64,000 nucleotides of DNA from the NCBI GenBank assembly GCA_963693365.1, contig CAVNZM010000010.1:2418001-2482000 (forward strand), read 5' to 3'. Both the position numbers and the translations under genes were made by a program. Positions 29,043 to 40,569 of this stretch are shown one piece after another. Numbering within the stretch: position 1 is the stretch's first letter; every line of letters begins with the position of its first letter. Under the pieces are notes generated by a model that saw only the letters and a program-made list of their open reading frames with translations, did not search any database and had not been told where the DNA came from. The DNA is from Amoebidium appalachense (lineage: Eukaryota > Ichthyosporea).

Positions 29043-29455
29043 GACGGGAGAGGAATGTTTGGCCGGCAGATGGGAGTAGGGTCCATGGATAGGCTTTTGT
29101 GAGGGGGCGGAGGGATTTTGGGGTGGAGAGTTTCTAATCCATTCTATAATCCTCATCTATTCAGTCATGTATCAGTTATGTATTTTCTTATATATATCTA
29201 TATATATATATTATTTTTTCTGGTTTTTTTTTTTTTTTTTTTTTGGGGGGGGGGGGGGGTCGTTATTCAAGCTGTGCCCTGGTGCTGACGATTCTTTCCG
29301 GCCGATACAGCCCTGCAGCAGACATCAAGCGAGTGCGCGATGCCCACCGACGCATCATGCTGCTGAACCACCCTGACAGGGGGGGGTCTCCGTACCTGGC
29401 TGCAAAGATCAACGAGGCTAAGGACATCCTCGAGGGCAAGAAGAAGGCTTCATAA
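26349..29455 (+). CDS. DNAJC19: TIM14/PAM18 (DNAJC19), mitochondrial import J-protein (4 exons)
   Basis: TIM14 is the inner-membrane J-protein of the TIM23 presequence-translocase motor. Its J-domain stimulates mitochondrial Hsp70 on the matrix side. Exons: 26349-26351, 27236-27312, 28377-28508, 29311-29455, with matching phases and 118 residues, about the usual length. The first coding exon is the ATG alone, followed at once by GTAATT. Exon 2 gives the single membrane segment (about residues 4-25, [16 protein letters not shown]). The C-terminal J-domain carries [17 protein letters not shown] and [20 protein letters not shown], with the HPD motif at residues 91-93. There is no cleavable presequence, as expected. 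It diverges from MFAP1. Confidence 0.95.
28138..28362 (+). repeat. Imperfect tandem duplication in TIM14 intron 2
   Basis: Two copies of about 100-117 bp lie head to tail just before exon 3. Shared blocks are CGACCCGGATTTCTAAAAGA (28151 and 28268) and a GCTTTTTG(T/C)G(G/C)ATCTGA(T/C)TGT block near the end of each copy. The offset is 117 bp. Function is unknown. Confidence 0.85.
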
Positions 29456-29497
29456 AAACCCTCGTTTATGTGTTTTTTTTGTTTGTTTTTTTTTGTT

Positions 29498-29538
<41 letters not shown>

Positions 29539-29672
29539 GTAGTTGTTTCTCACCAATTTTGGAATGTTCCGAAGATCCGAAGAACTCTTCTCTTAACCAT
29601 GCCATTTCGTGGTGTGGCTTTCTTTCCTAATGTTCGTTCACCACGCTATATGTTCAGTTTTGACCATCTAAC

Positions 29673-29707
<35 letters not shown>

Positions 29708-30570
29708 TTTCCCCCCCGCCCCAACCTCGGGTCTTTCCATTCACACACACCATGACGGACAATATGATACGGATGTGTTTATCCCCTCGGTTTAGGTTCG
29801 AAAGCATATGCTTGTGTTGGGTAGTTATCTACGCTTTTGCACAATCAAAGTAGTAACCGTGCGTCTGAATGTTTGCACATTTGGTATCATTTTGGCTTTG
29901 GGATTCGAAGGTTATGAAAGGAGTTGGAATTGTACAGGATCCACACTGGTGAATACGTGCCAGGCTGAAAAATGTAACTGTCCTGTATTACTCATTGCGC
30001 TTTATTTGGCGTAAATACAGTGACAATCTTGGAGCTGTGTGTCTGGCACCTCGGCTGCAAGTTTGTAAAAAAGATTCTATTGATATTGTCTGACTCCGAG
30101 TCCTCCCCCCCCCCCCCCCCCCCCCCCCCCCGCCGCGTGTACACACACACATACACATGTACACATACACACCCAGGACAGACCACTGACGGCGGAGATA
30201 ATTTGTACTCCCATGCAACAGGGCATGATGGTTGTTCTCTTTCTGCGTACGCGTCTAGATCTGTTTTTGCAGGTGCAATTTTCACTGCATGCTGCTTTAG
30301 TTTGTCCACACACACATTCACCGGTTTACTTGCGCATGCAAACGCCCTAGCGCAACCGGCCCTGCTCGTCTCTGAAGGAATGAAAAACGAAGGCTACTGT
30401 CTAGGGGTCCGAAACCCAGATGCATGCCCCCCCCCCCCCCCCCCCCCCCCCCCAGAGGGAGAATGGTCGATATTGCGTGACTGTGAGTGTATATGTTGCT
30501 GATATACGTGCAATTGTGCTTGAAGTACGGTACCCGTACGCATTCATAGGGCCAGATGCCGTTATATCCC

Positions 30571-30616
<46 letters not shown>

Positions 30617-31646
30617 GTCCCCCGGCCCCCCCCCTTCCCCCCCCCTTCGGGGGGCCCTCGAGCCCGCCCCCAACCCGTGGCCCCGGGCCTCATCTGCCAT
30701 AGCTACACACACACGACGTCGTCCTCACGCCTAACTCCAATGGACGACGTGTACACGTGCCTGTGCACATGTCTGAGGCTCCCCGCTGAGTCCCAGCTCA
30801 AAACTGCACGCATGCATAGAATATCTTATTATAGACTTTTGTGCCAAAGCCCACCACGTGTACACGTGCACGTATGGTCTGATACCTTCATTAAAGTTTT
30901 TGAACAGCTACAGCATACACTGTCACGTGGTACCAGCCCAGAAAGTTTTTTTTATCTTTATTCGTTTGTTCATTTGGGTATTTGTTTTTTTGTGGTACGT
31001 AAGTTGTTGGCCTGTGATACTAGGTTGTCCGTGTGTGTTCACATGTGTGCGTGTGTATTGGTGGGGGCCGGTGTGTGTGTGTGTGTTAATTGGAGGGGGG
31101 GGGGGGGGGGGGGGGGGAGGGGGGGGGGGGGGGAACTCGGAAGGGCGGGGTCATGATGCCATTTCACGTGGCACTGCGTGCTGCCCATGGCCAGTCAGTC
31201 CTCTGACGTGCACCGATATAAGCCATGTTCACTATGCACACTGTTGCTTAATTTGCGTGAAGTTGCAGCCAGGTGTGTGTAACATTGGGCTGTGCCATGG
31301 CAGTCGGTCGTGTGTAGCTACTTATTAATTAGTCCTTACTAAGAATTTTCAATGATTTTTGGCTTCCAAAGCTCTGATGCCAGATACTTGGCACACATAC
31401 GGACACGTGATCCCATGCGTGCCAAGTGATGACTCCGGAGATTGATGCACAGTTTACTCGTGTTTTTTTTTCCCTAGTAGGCAAGTTTGTTTTTAACAAA
31501 GTTTCTTCCTTCCTCATGACCTTTCAATTAAGGAGGCCAAAATCAAATGCAAAACAAAAAAAACAAAAGAAAAAAAAATCCGTTCATGGCAGCGCGACAA
31601 CGAAACCAGCCCGGTTAGCAACAAGTAGCCCAGACTAGTACTGAAC

Positions 31647-31688
<42 letters not shown>

Positions 31689-32245
31689 GGGGGGGGGGGG
31701 GGGGGGGAGGGGAGGGGGGATTGCTGTTTGAGCTGTGATGCCGGCACCAAGGCAAACATACTTCCACCCAACAAGATACACAGGTAAAAAAAGGTACAGG
31801 GCCATCCAGTGGATTTCTTCTCCTCTCTCAGCCACTCTACTATTTGACGGTTTCGTCAGGATATAAGATGAAAATTAAATTCCTAAATCCAGAAGTCCGG
31901 AATATTGGAAATTTTCCTAAAACTATTTTCTAAAATCCTCATCACCATCCTATTTTCTAAAAACTTAAACTCATCCTAAAACTACGACGTTACAACATAA
32001 CAAATTTTTGTGGAGATGTAACGTGCAAATAGTACGTCATTTGTGGAGATATCATTCATTAGCACAAGAGGCTTTATAGCCTAACATACAACATGTACAT
32101 ACTGTACATAACGTAAAACATTACAGCTAAACCTGCTTATCAAACTAAGAGAAGACATATAAACATATTAACACACTAGCAGCTATGCCTAAAAACTCAT
32201 AAAACATGTAACAGAGTGGGCTAGCATTTATTTCAGTTTGAAAAT
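29456..32245. other. TIM14-GNAT intergenic region
   Basis: 2.8 kb without a recognisable gene. It begins with a T/G-rich tract (29468-29537) that is the likely TIM14 3' UTR. It then holds poly-C tracts (29679-29710, 30104-30132, 30427-30453, 30572-30614), a poly-G tract (31097-31133) and (TA)n at 31650-31686 followed by poly-G. The minus-strand GNAT 3' end lies at the right edge, in AT-rich DNA that differs from the rest. The many proline- or glycine-only frames are repeat artefacts. Confidence 0.6.
31650..31686. repeat. (TA)n microsatellite
   Basis: About 18 TA units directly followed by poly-G at 31687-31720. Confidence 0.97.
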
Positions 32246-33025
32246 TTAAGCGCAGGTGCACTCCACAGCACCGCGTTTATTCCCATAATAGGGTTCCTTT
32301 ACCATATACCAGTTAGAACACTTCCTATCCCTTACGCAAACCTCGTTCGGACCATACGCAACCTTAAACCCCAAGCGCTCATAGAACCTAACATTTTCTT
32401 TAGCCTGCGTAAATAAAACAGTTTTTAGCTTCTCACGTTTTTCTAACCTCTCCATCACTGATTTTATCATATAGCTCCCATACCCCATCCCTTGCTTTCT
32501 CTTTGCGATGACCACTCCCTCAAGGTACCAAGCTGGTGCTTCGTTCCCCAGCCCGCACTCTTTCTCGGCTTCATCAAATATCTTGAAGAATTCAAGCAGC
32601 CGTCCCATTGTTTCAAATCCAAACAGGAAGGGGATAAAGGGCAAGCCCAACCTAATCTGCTCCCACAGAGTGGGTAGGGCAGTGGCGGGTGTGCGTTTCA
32701 CGGCAACATGGCCAAGAATCGATCCCGGGGGCAACTCGTCACTCGCTATTTCCTCATCAGTGGCACCAGAAACAAGAACATAGGAATCTGCTACGGGATA
32801 CCACAGTTGTAGTCTTCGCCATGAGAGCCACTTTTGGAAGCGGCGCTGCTTTTCCTCGTTTCCGTCTACAACGAGACGCCATTGGTTGCCGTCGAAGAAG
32901 CCCCCGGCAAGAACATCGCAGAGTTCATCTATGCAGCGTGGTGAGAGGTTTCTGCTGTCGACCAGGCGGAGGTCTTGAAACGACACTTTTGATCTGGAGT
33001 TTGAGGAGGTTTCAGAAGTGGCCAT
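32246..33025 (-). CDS. GNAT-family N-acetyltransferase, intronless
   Basis: A 259-residue single-exon protein. The C-terminal half matches the GCN5-related acetyltransferase fold. GVVIAKRKQGMGYGSYMIKS (about residues 170-189) is motif A, with the acetyl-CoA pyrophosphate-binding pattern Q/R-x-x-G-x-G. KLKTVLFTQAKENVRFYERLGFK (about 197-219) is motif B with the usual FYERLGF helix. The N-terminal part (CIDELCDVLAGGFF) is typical of small-molecule GNATs of unknown substrate. I do not recognise an exact orthologue, so the substrate is unknown. There is no signal peptide or membrane segment. It is the only protein gene in the window without introns apart from the transposon ORFs. It diverges from the TPR gene 510 bp away. 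Horizontal origin or retroposition would explain the missing introns but is not shown. Confidence 0.85.
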   Translation of the reverse strand: MATSETSSNSRSKVSFQDLRLVDSRNLSPRCIDELCDVLAGGFFDGNQWRLVVDGNEEKQRRFQKWLSWRRLQLWYPVADSYVLVSGATDEEIASDELPPGSILGHVAVKRTPATALPTLWEQIRLGLPFIPFLFGFETMGRLLEFFKIFDEAEKECGLGNEAPAWYLEGVVIAKRKQGMGYGSYMIKSVMERLEKREKLKTVLFTQAKENVRFYERLGFKVAYGPNEVCVRDRKCSNWYMVKEPYYGNKRGAVECTCA

Positions 33026-33535
33026 GTTTTGGTGATGGAGATTCTCGCGCAGGTGCTGGTTTAAAGCGGTTAGATGGCCGAAGGATCTGTGTAAAAATGA
33101 AAATCTAGGTTAGACTACGATTTTTTAATGTCAACTAAATAGTGGCTGTCATGTACACTATCATAGGTCTCTCCATGTTGTACAGTAATTAGCAAGCACT
33201 AAAAGGCTAAAGGAGAAAGAACACGTGTTTGTTCTGAGAAAAGCAACTTGTGGTAGACGACATCGTGTGTGCCTTACACAATCTGTGCGAGCGCCGTTTT
33301 TGATTGGATGTCTTTGTATATTCTATATCGTATCTCGTTGGTTCGGAACGCACCCATAATAAAAAAATATAGTCCCCCACCGCCCGTCCGACGGTTTTAT
33401 GTGGTCATTGTTAGAGCCATGTTCAGCCTTGAACTCACGAAGCAGCCTTTATCAACCGGTTGTTCAGGCTAATATGCTCCCCCGCTCTTTTTCTGCAGGT
33501 AAATAAAAAGCAAACCCCACAGTGACTACTGCATT
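33026..33535. promoter_or_regulatory. Shared 5' region of GNAT and TPR genes
   Basis: 510 bp between two divergent start codons. It should contain both promoters. TTCTGCAGGTAAATAAAAAG near 33491-33510 could be a splice acceptor or part of a 5' UTR of the plus-strand gene. I see no poly-G/C or GT array, unlike most non-coding DNA here, which fits a constrained regulatory region. Confidence 0.5.
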
Positions 33536-34572
33536 ATGATGTCGGATTCTGAGGACTACCACACAGCCTCCGAGAGTGAATCAGGCCACCCAGACACTCT
33601 GCAGGTGGGCGCGCGTGTTCTGGTGCTGACGAGCGAAAACGCACCGTTCTATGAGCACGCCATGGTAGCTTTCATGATCGACTCATCGAACCTCTAAAAC
33701 TTGGTGTGACAGAGCGTCCTGTTTTCTCCCAGGCGATGCTTGGGGCATGGGAATGGGTGGAGAAGAATGGATGAAGCTAAAGGGTGAAGGTGTGTTGTTG
33801 GGAGAAGGCGAAGGGGGGGAGGGGGCAGGGCGGGGAGGGGGGGGGGGGGAGGGACGGGGAGGGGGGAGGGGGGGGGGGGGGGGGGGGGGGCTCCGAGGGA
33901 GGACCTGGCAGGATAAATCCACCGGGGGTGATTTGGAGATTGTATGGATCTGAGTAAGGGGAGGGGACAGCATGTTGGGCTCTATTGAAGTTAAAACCCC
34001 CAGGGGCACTAGGGGAGAAGGCAGTAGAGGCGAGAGGGGCTGAGAGGGGCTCTTTGGGGGGGGGGGGGGGGGGGGGGGGGGGAAGGGGGTTGGTGGGGGG
34101 GGGGGGAGGGGGGAGGCCGGGGAGGGAGGGGGTGGGGTGGGGAGGTGGGGGGGCAGAGAGGGAGAGGGAGGGGAGGGATATCATAGTGTTGGGTCGGGTG
34201 TGGATCAGATACGTGTGGAGACGGCGTGTGGAAGCTTGGGAGAGTAAACAAGTATAGGGGGCTTGTTGAGCTTGTGTTGTTTAGAGTTGGTAGCTGTATC
34301 CAGAACTGTGTGGCACGACAAACAACCTTGCACGTTTGTTATAATTGTGGCTCATGGGCTTCCAACTCATCCCGGCCTAGGTAGCATATGTGGAAAAGAT
34401 GGACACGGTTGATGTTGTGCTTGATGACGGCACAGAGCTGGACGGGGTTAAGGCAGAGTCACTGCTGCTGCCGTGCAGACAGAAAGAGCCGGTGGACGTG
34501 TTGAGCTACTGCCAGAGGCTAAAGGTCGGGTTATTTCTTTTTCTCCTTTTCTTTTTCTTTTTTCTTTTTCTT

Positions 34573-34620
<48 letters not shown>

Positions 34621-34799
34621 GGGGGGAGGAGGCTGGGTGCTTGGTAATTGAGTGGGTGGGTGTTGGCGTGCTTGTACCCATGGGGATGGTATTTGTGTGT
34701 GCGTTTCTGATGTCTAGCGAGTGTGTTCTGCTTTGCGCTCTTGCATGGTTTTCTTTCCGAACTGCTTGGGGCCGAGGGGAATTGGGTGGGCAGGGGGGG

Positions 34800-34830
<31 letters not shown>

Positions 34831-34930
34831 GGGGGGAGGTAGATGTGATGACAGGGAGAGTGCTCGGAGGGGGAGGGGGGAAGGGGGGACGTGGGGGTGT
34901 CCCCTTTTTCTGTCGTTTCTTTTCATTCTC

Positions 34931-34967
<37 letters not shown>

Positions 34968-35358
34968 TTCTTTTCTTTTTTTAAACTGAAAAAGGAAGGG
35001 AGGGAGAGAGGGAGGGGGGGGGGGGGGGGGGGGGGGGATAATATGTATGAACTGGAACGAGCCGTTACTTATGGCTACTAAGTTTGCAGGCGAAAGGAAA
35101 GAGGCTTGCCGATAAAGGGGACCACCTGTCAGCGGCCAGAACGTACGGGAGGATGCTGTGTGCCTTGGAGTCGGTGGCGCCTCTGTTAGACGGCCAGCAA
35201 GGGTGTGTGTCCCTTTTTCCTGCTGCTTTTTCGCTGCTGTATTCTTGTTTGTCCTGATTCGCACCTTTCCCCCACTATTTCTTTTGTTGTTTAGTCCCTG
35301 GATCTCGGGCGCGGGCGGGCGGGCGGGCGGGCGAGCGGGCGGGGCGCAGCGGGGGGGG

Positions 35359-35396
<38 letters not shown>

Positions 35397-37090
35397 GAAG
35401 AGGAGTCTGCACCACTATGTTTTTTTTTTAATTCACGAGATTGGCCCTCCCCCCCCCCCCCCCCCCCTCCCCCCACCCCACCTTGCCCCCTCCCCCCCCC
35501 CCCCCCCCCCCCAACACACACACACACCCCACCACCACTACCATCACCACCACCACCGGTACTCTGCTCCCTTTTCCGGCAAATGCACTCCTGCACTAAC
35601 ACACTTACTGCTATAAGTGCCTGTGTGTGTGTGTTCGTGTGGGGAGGAGACTGAAAGCGCTTGTGGGTAACCGAGGCAGACTCTGAGAGCAAGAGGAAGG
35701 AAGAGAGCCGGGAGCACACTATTACAAAAGAGTGGGTATCTGTGTATATGTGTGTGTTAACTTGTGTGTGGGCTATCCCATGCTCATCACACTGTTCCTG
35801 TAACGTTTTTTTGCACCCCCTCTATCCTTCTAAGCCAATCGAACGGTGCCATTTCTGGGCACGTGCAGGGGCTACCACGTGGGCAGTGAGGTGCAGACTG
35901 AGAGGGGGCCGGCAACGGTCACATACATCAACAAGAGTGGAACTTATGACATCATGTACGACGGTATGCCCAAGTTTTTTTTTTTTTTTTTGTTTGTTTT
36001 TTTTCCCCCTTTTTTCCCCTGCTCCTTTGCACAAGTTTAGGTGTTAGATTGGGGTGTGTGCGGAAACACACTGGGGGAAGAGGTTGGTGTGTGTGTGTGT
36101 GTGGGCGGGGGGGGGGGGGGGGGGGGGGGGGGACAGTGAAAGAGGGAGAGGCGGGGGGGGGGGGGGGGAGGGGAGGGGGGGGCAAAGGGAGGAGGGGGGA
36201 GGGTGGGGGGGGGGGAGAGAGAGAGCGGATGGGGGAGAGGGAAGGGGACAGGCGGTATGTGTGTTGGGGGAGAGGGGAAATGGAGGGACCTGAAGAGGGG
36301 GGTGGGGAGAGGAGGGAGGTTGGATGGCGGGGGGGTGGGAGGGGAGGGGGGTGTTATTAGCAAAACAAACATGCTTGACCTCTCTCTCCTCCGTGTTCCT
36401 CCCCCCCATCCCTCTCCCTTTCCCCCCTCTCCCCCCCCTCCCCCCCCCCCCCCCCCCCCACACACAAGAACACCTCCCCCCCCCCCCCCCCCTCCCGAAA
36501 AAAAAAAAAAAAAGATAAAAAACGAAAAGAATGGAAAATGTATAAACGTCATTCCAAAGACTGTTTTATTGCTCTTCGTTGTGTATTTGCATGCTATCTT
36601 TCTAGAAAAAATCAAATCTGACAACCCCCCCCCCCCCCCCCCCCCTCCTCCCCCTCTCACCCCCTCCTCCCCCCCCTCTCTCCACCACCACCACAGACAC
36701 ACCTTCAACCCCCTCCCCTCCCCCCCCCCCCCGGCCCTTCCCCTCCCCTCACCCCCCCCCCTTCCCCCCCCCCCCCCCCCACCCCGCCCTCCCCCCTCCC
36801 TCTCCCTCCCCCGCCTGCGCCCACTCCTGCCCACCTCCCACCTCTTTCCCACAAAAAAAAACACGTTTTTTCTCTATGCAGCTGATGACGAAGAAGAGTC
36901 CGACATCCCCTCCAGCAGTCTTCGACCCATGCCCCCCGCCACCTACCCCCTATGTGACCTCTATAACATGAGGGCTAGCGCAAGACTGAACGCTGTACGG
37001 TGTGCACTCAAAGTGCAGTGCTGGAGAGAGGCACTAGGAGTGTGTGAGCAGGTGGGTGTGCTATGTTACTGTCGATGTGTAACTGTGCGC

Positions 37091-37149
<59 letters not shown>

Positions 37150-38037
37150 TGTAAAGAACGCAGACAACTGTGCTCTTGTGTGGGGCATATGCTTCCCTTG
37201 TGCCTGCTTATGTTATTTATCTCGTTCTGGCTGCTCCCAGCCTTTTGCATTCTTGTCACCCCCCCCCCCCCCCCCCCCCCCCCCCTCCCCCCCCCCCCCC
37301 TCCCCCTCCCCCCCCCTCCGCGTACCCATCACTCTTAGCTGACTCACCGGCCACTTTAACTCACTCCCCTCCCCGAATCTCCTCCCCCCCCCCCCCCCCC
37401 CCCCCCCCCCGCCCCCGCCCGCCCCACCCAATGCCTCTCTCATTTATCACCACTCCCCGCCCCCCTCCCCCTCACCCCCCCCCCCCTCCCCCAACACACA
37501 CACGCACACACCCACCCAACCGCCCACCCATCCACCCCCTATCCTCCAACCACCCGCCAACAACCACCAACATCACCATCACCGATACCACACATAGACA
37601 CAGAATCGTGCACGTCTGCACGCCCAAGTGCACGGCCACCTAGTGTGACTGGAGGGGGAGGGGGGGGGGGGGGGGGGTTAGAGGGAGGGGAGAGAGAGAG
37701 GGGGAGGGTGGGGGAGGGGGGAGGGTGGAGGAGAGAGAGAGAGACAGAGGTGGAGAGAATTGGCCTGGAGAGTGAGAAATCAGTCGGGGGGAGGGGGGGG
37801 GGGAAGAAGGGAGCAGTGTGTGTGTGTGTGTTTATGTGTGTGTGGGGGAGGAGGAGGGGGGAGAGGCTGGGGGGAGGGGCGGGGAAAGGCGGGGGGGATC
37901 TATTCAGCGGTCTAGCTTAGGCTATCAGGACTGATCAACAGGGACCGAACCTATCAGGCTGTGTGGTCAGACCCCCAGTCAGGTACCGCACACTATCTGA
38001 TGGCAAAAGCTCAGGCCGGCCTAGGCAGATATGACGT

Positions 38038-38132
<95 letters not shown>

Positions 38133-38562
38133 CTATTGTGTATGTTGTGCGCGATTGACCTGTGTGTAAATCAAGGGTGTATGTGTGAGTTGTGACGCAC
38201 ATATATATGTACTTTGGGTAGGCTGGGGAGGAGAGGGTTGCACTGGGGGGGACGGAATGGGTGCATAAAAGTTATGCAAGTATACATCTGCTACTGTACA
38301 TCGTTTGAAGAGGGCAGTGGCAGGGGAGGGGGGGGGGTGCGTCACGGTGTGTGTGTCTGCGTGTGTGTGTGTGTGAGGCATGAGGGGGCAGGGGCCCGGG
38401 GGGGGGGGGGAGGTGGGGTTCGTCTGCTGCATGTACGTGTGCCTATGGATTCTGCGTCTGTCTAAGTTTCTGTAACTTGCGTGTGTCTGCTATTGGTCTT
38501 TTAAGTATTTCCTTTTCTCTTCTTTCTTTCCTTTTTTTCTTTTTCTTTCTTTTTTTTTTTTT

Positions 38563-38593
<31 letters not shown>

Positions 38594-38878
38594 GAGGGGG
38601 GGGGGTACCGATAGGGCCTGAATCGGTATTACACAAGAATGCAAGGGAAGGTTGGAGGGGGGGGGGGGGAGGGGAGGGGGTGAGAGAGAGAGAGAACGTG
38701 TGGTTGGGGGGAGGGGGGAGGGGGGCTGTGGACGTTCGTGCTGTCACCGCAAATTTATGTGGTCCCTTCCCTTTCCCCCTCCCTTCGCTAGCCGTGCTTC
38801 CTCTACGCACACACACGCGCGGACAAAGCCATGCCCACACGTGCACACACACACAAACGTGAGCGCGCACACACACGC

Positions 38879-38921
<43 letters not shown>

Positions 38922-38976
38922 CATTCCCAGCCCACAGACACACCACTGATACACATGCCCACACACGCGACACACA

Positions 38977-39032
<56 letters not shown>

Positions 39033-39586
39033 GTGACACACATTCGAAGGAGTTATTATGAGAGAATCTCCGAGAAGAACCACCCACCCACACGTATTTC
39101 CTCACAGGATGCGCTAATCAGTCTTAAGAAAGCTTCAAAGCTGCTACCTGGCAACCGTGACGTCGCTGCTTTCAGAGAGCAGGCTAGTGCCCCCCCCCCC
39201 CCCCCCCTCCCCCCTCCCTCCCCCCCCCCCCCCCCCTGCGCCCCCGACACCTCCCCCCGGCACTCACCTCCGGGACCCCCCCCCCTCCTCCCCCCCCCAC
39301 CCCACCCCAACCCCCCACCTCACCCTCCTCCCCCCCCCAGAAAAAGAAGAAAAAGAAGGGGAAAAAAAAGGTATCTAATGTCGGTGTCTTACATGAGGTG
39401 AATAGGTCGAAAATCGGGCATTGTGGATAACCTGGGCCGCCTTTGAGGATGGGCTCTGTTCATGATGCATACTCTGTGTGTGCGGTCAGTTTTTGCAGAT
39501 TCAGTGCATTGCGCTGTCCGTGGTGAGAAATGTACTCCGTACAAATCTGTAACACCTCCCCCCTTCCCCACCCACCCACCCCCCCA

Positions 39587-39618
<32 letters not shown>

Positions 39619-39795
39619 ACCACCACCACCAACACCAACACCAACACCAACACCAACGCCACCACCACCACCACCATCACCCGGTAAAAGAAGCGTATCT
39701 TCTGCGTGCACGTCTCAATCTCGTCTGTTGTGTTTTAGTATTCGTGCTTTTCCGAACGTCTTTGCTTTCATGGTCGCCACCCTCTCATGCATACA

Positions 39796-39884
<89 letters not shown>

Positions 39885-40165
39885 TCCCCCGGCCTCCTTT
39901 CCCTCCCGGAGGATTGGTTCTGCTGGTGATGCATACTCTGTGTGCTCTTGTTTTGCAATATTTGAAAATATGGGTTCGCATGTGTACCAAGTCATAACAT
40001 GTAATATTCTAATCCCCCCTCCCCCCCCTTCCGCCCACCATTTCACACCCCTCATTTTCTTCTTTCCATTATCTATCCTTTTTTACTCCTTTACTCGTCT
40101 TTTTTTCTCTTGGGGGTTTCCTTGTCGGTGGTGGTGGTCGTGGTGATGGTGTGTGTGTGTGTGTG

Positions 40166-40247
<82 letters not shown>

Positions 40248-40258
40248 TTGTGTGTGTT

Positions 40259-40290
<32 letters not shown>

Positions 40291-40569
40291 GTGTGTGCGT
40301 CTGTGTCTGTGTGCGTGTCTGCGTGCGTGTCTCTCTGTGTGTGGTGGTGGTGCGGTTTGGCTGGGGGGGGGGGGGGGGGGAGGGGGGATATGTGTGGTAC
40401 TTCACGAGTATACTGATGATTTTTTTTTATTTCTATTTTTCCCGGTATGCAGGTGAAGCAACAGCGAACGGAGCAGGCAGCCAGAGACCAGCAGCTGCTG
40501 AGAGAGATGGTGCGGTGGATGGGACAGTCGGGCGCAGCCAATGCACTCGGGGGAAGTTTGCAGCTTTAA
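33536..40569 (+). CDS. TPR-domain protein with two beta-rich (Tudor/SH3-like) segments, 9 exons
   Basis: No family name is recognised. Exons: 33536-33664, 34381-34524, 35090-35202, 35869-35963, 36882-37051, 37916-38035, 39108-39182, 39341-39370, 40453-40569, with phases consistent throughout, giving 330 residues. Residues 24-70 (GARVLVLT..., [14 protein letters not shown]) and 130-165 ([20 protein letters not shown] then YDIMYD) look like small beta-barrel modules of Tudor, SH3 or KOW type. Residues 92-120 resemble a first TPR helix pair, and 180-282 resemble two more ([20 protein letters not shown] and [19 protein letters not shown]), as in immunophilin or co-chaperone TPRs. The C-terminus is helical ([17 protein letters not shown]). 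The exon 7 donor is GC rather than GT (39183 GCTAGT). A scaffold or co-chaperone role is inference. Confidence 0.8.
38041..38130. repeat. (GT)n array starting inside the donor site of TPR exon 6
   Basis: About 45 GT units begin directly after the donor GTAAGT of the intron following 37916-38035. Confidence 0.97.
38875..39032. repeat. (CA)n arrays in TPR gene intron 6
   Basis: (CA)n at about 38875-38938 and 38980-39032, in the same intron that begins with (GT)n at 38041. The two arrays are complementary and could pair in the transcript as a long hairpin. Confidence 0.95.
39341..39370 (+). other. 30-nt lysine microexon in the TPR gene
   Basis: CCCCAG precedes and GTATCT follows a 30-base block of ten codons that reads K6-G-K3 in phase 0, exactly between phase-0 exons. 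Including it adds a strongly basic patch (residues 283-292), possibly a nuclear localisation signal. It may be alternatively spliced or a chance match in A-rich DNA. Confidence 0.55.
39425..39545 (-). repeat. Dispersed short repeat, copy 5 (inverted)
   Basis: The reverse complement reads TACGGAGTACATTTCTCACC, then GACAGCGCAATGCA, then AGAGTATGCATCATGAACAG and AGCCCATCCTC, matching the 18775-18885 copy in order. It lies in the last intron of the TPR gene. Confidence 0.65.
39895..39975 (-). repeat. Dispersed short repeat, copy 6 (inverted, partial)
   Basis: The reverse complement contains CACACAGAGTATGCATCACC and AGCAGAACCAATCCTCCGGG. It directly abuts the longest poly-C tract of the intron (39798-39882). 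Confidence 0.6.
40150..40290. repeat. (GT)n array in last TPR intron
   Basis: About 45 perfect GT units (40167-40241) with interrupted flanks, about 160 bp before the last exon. Confidence 0.95.
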
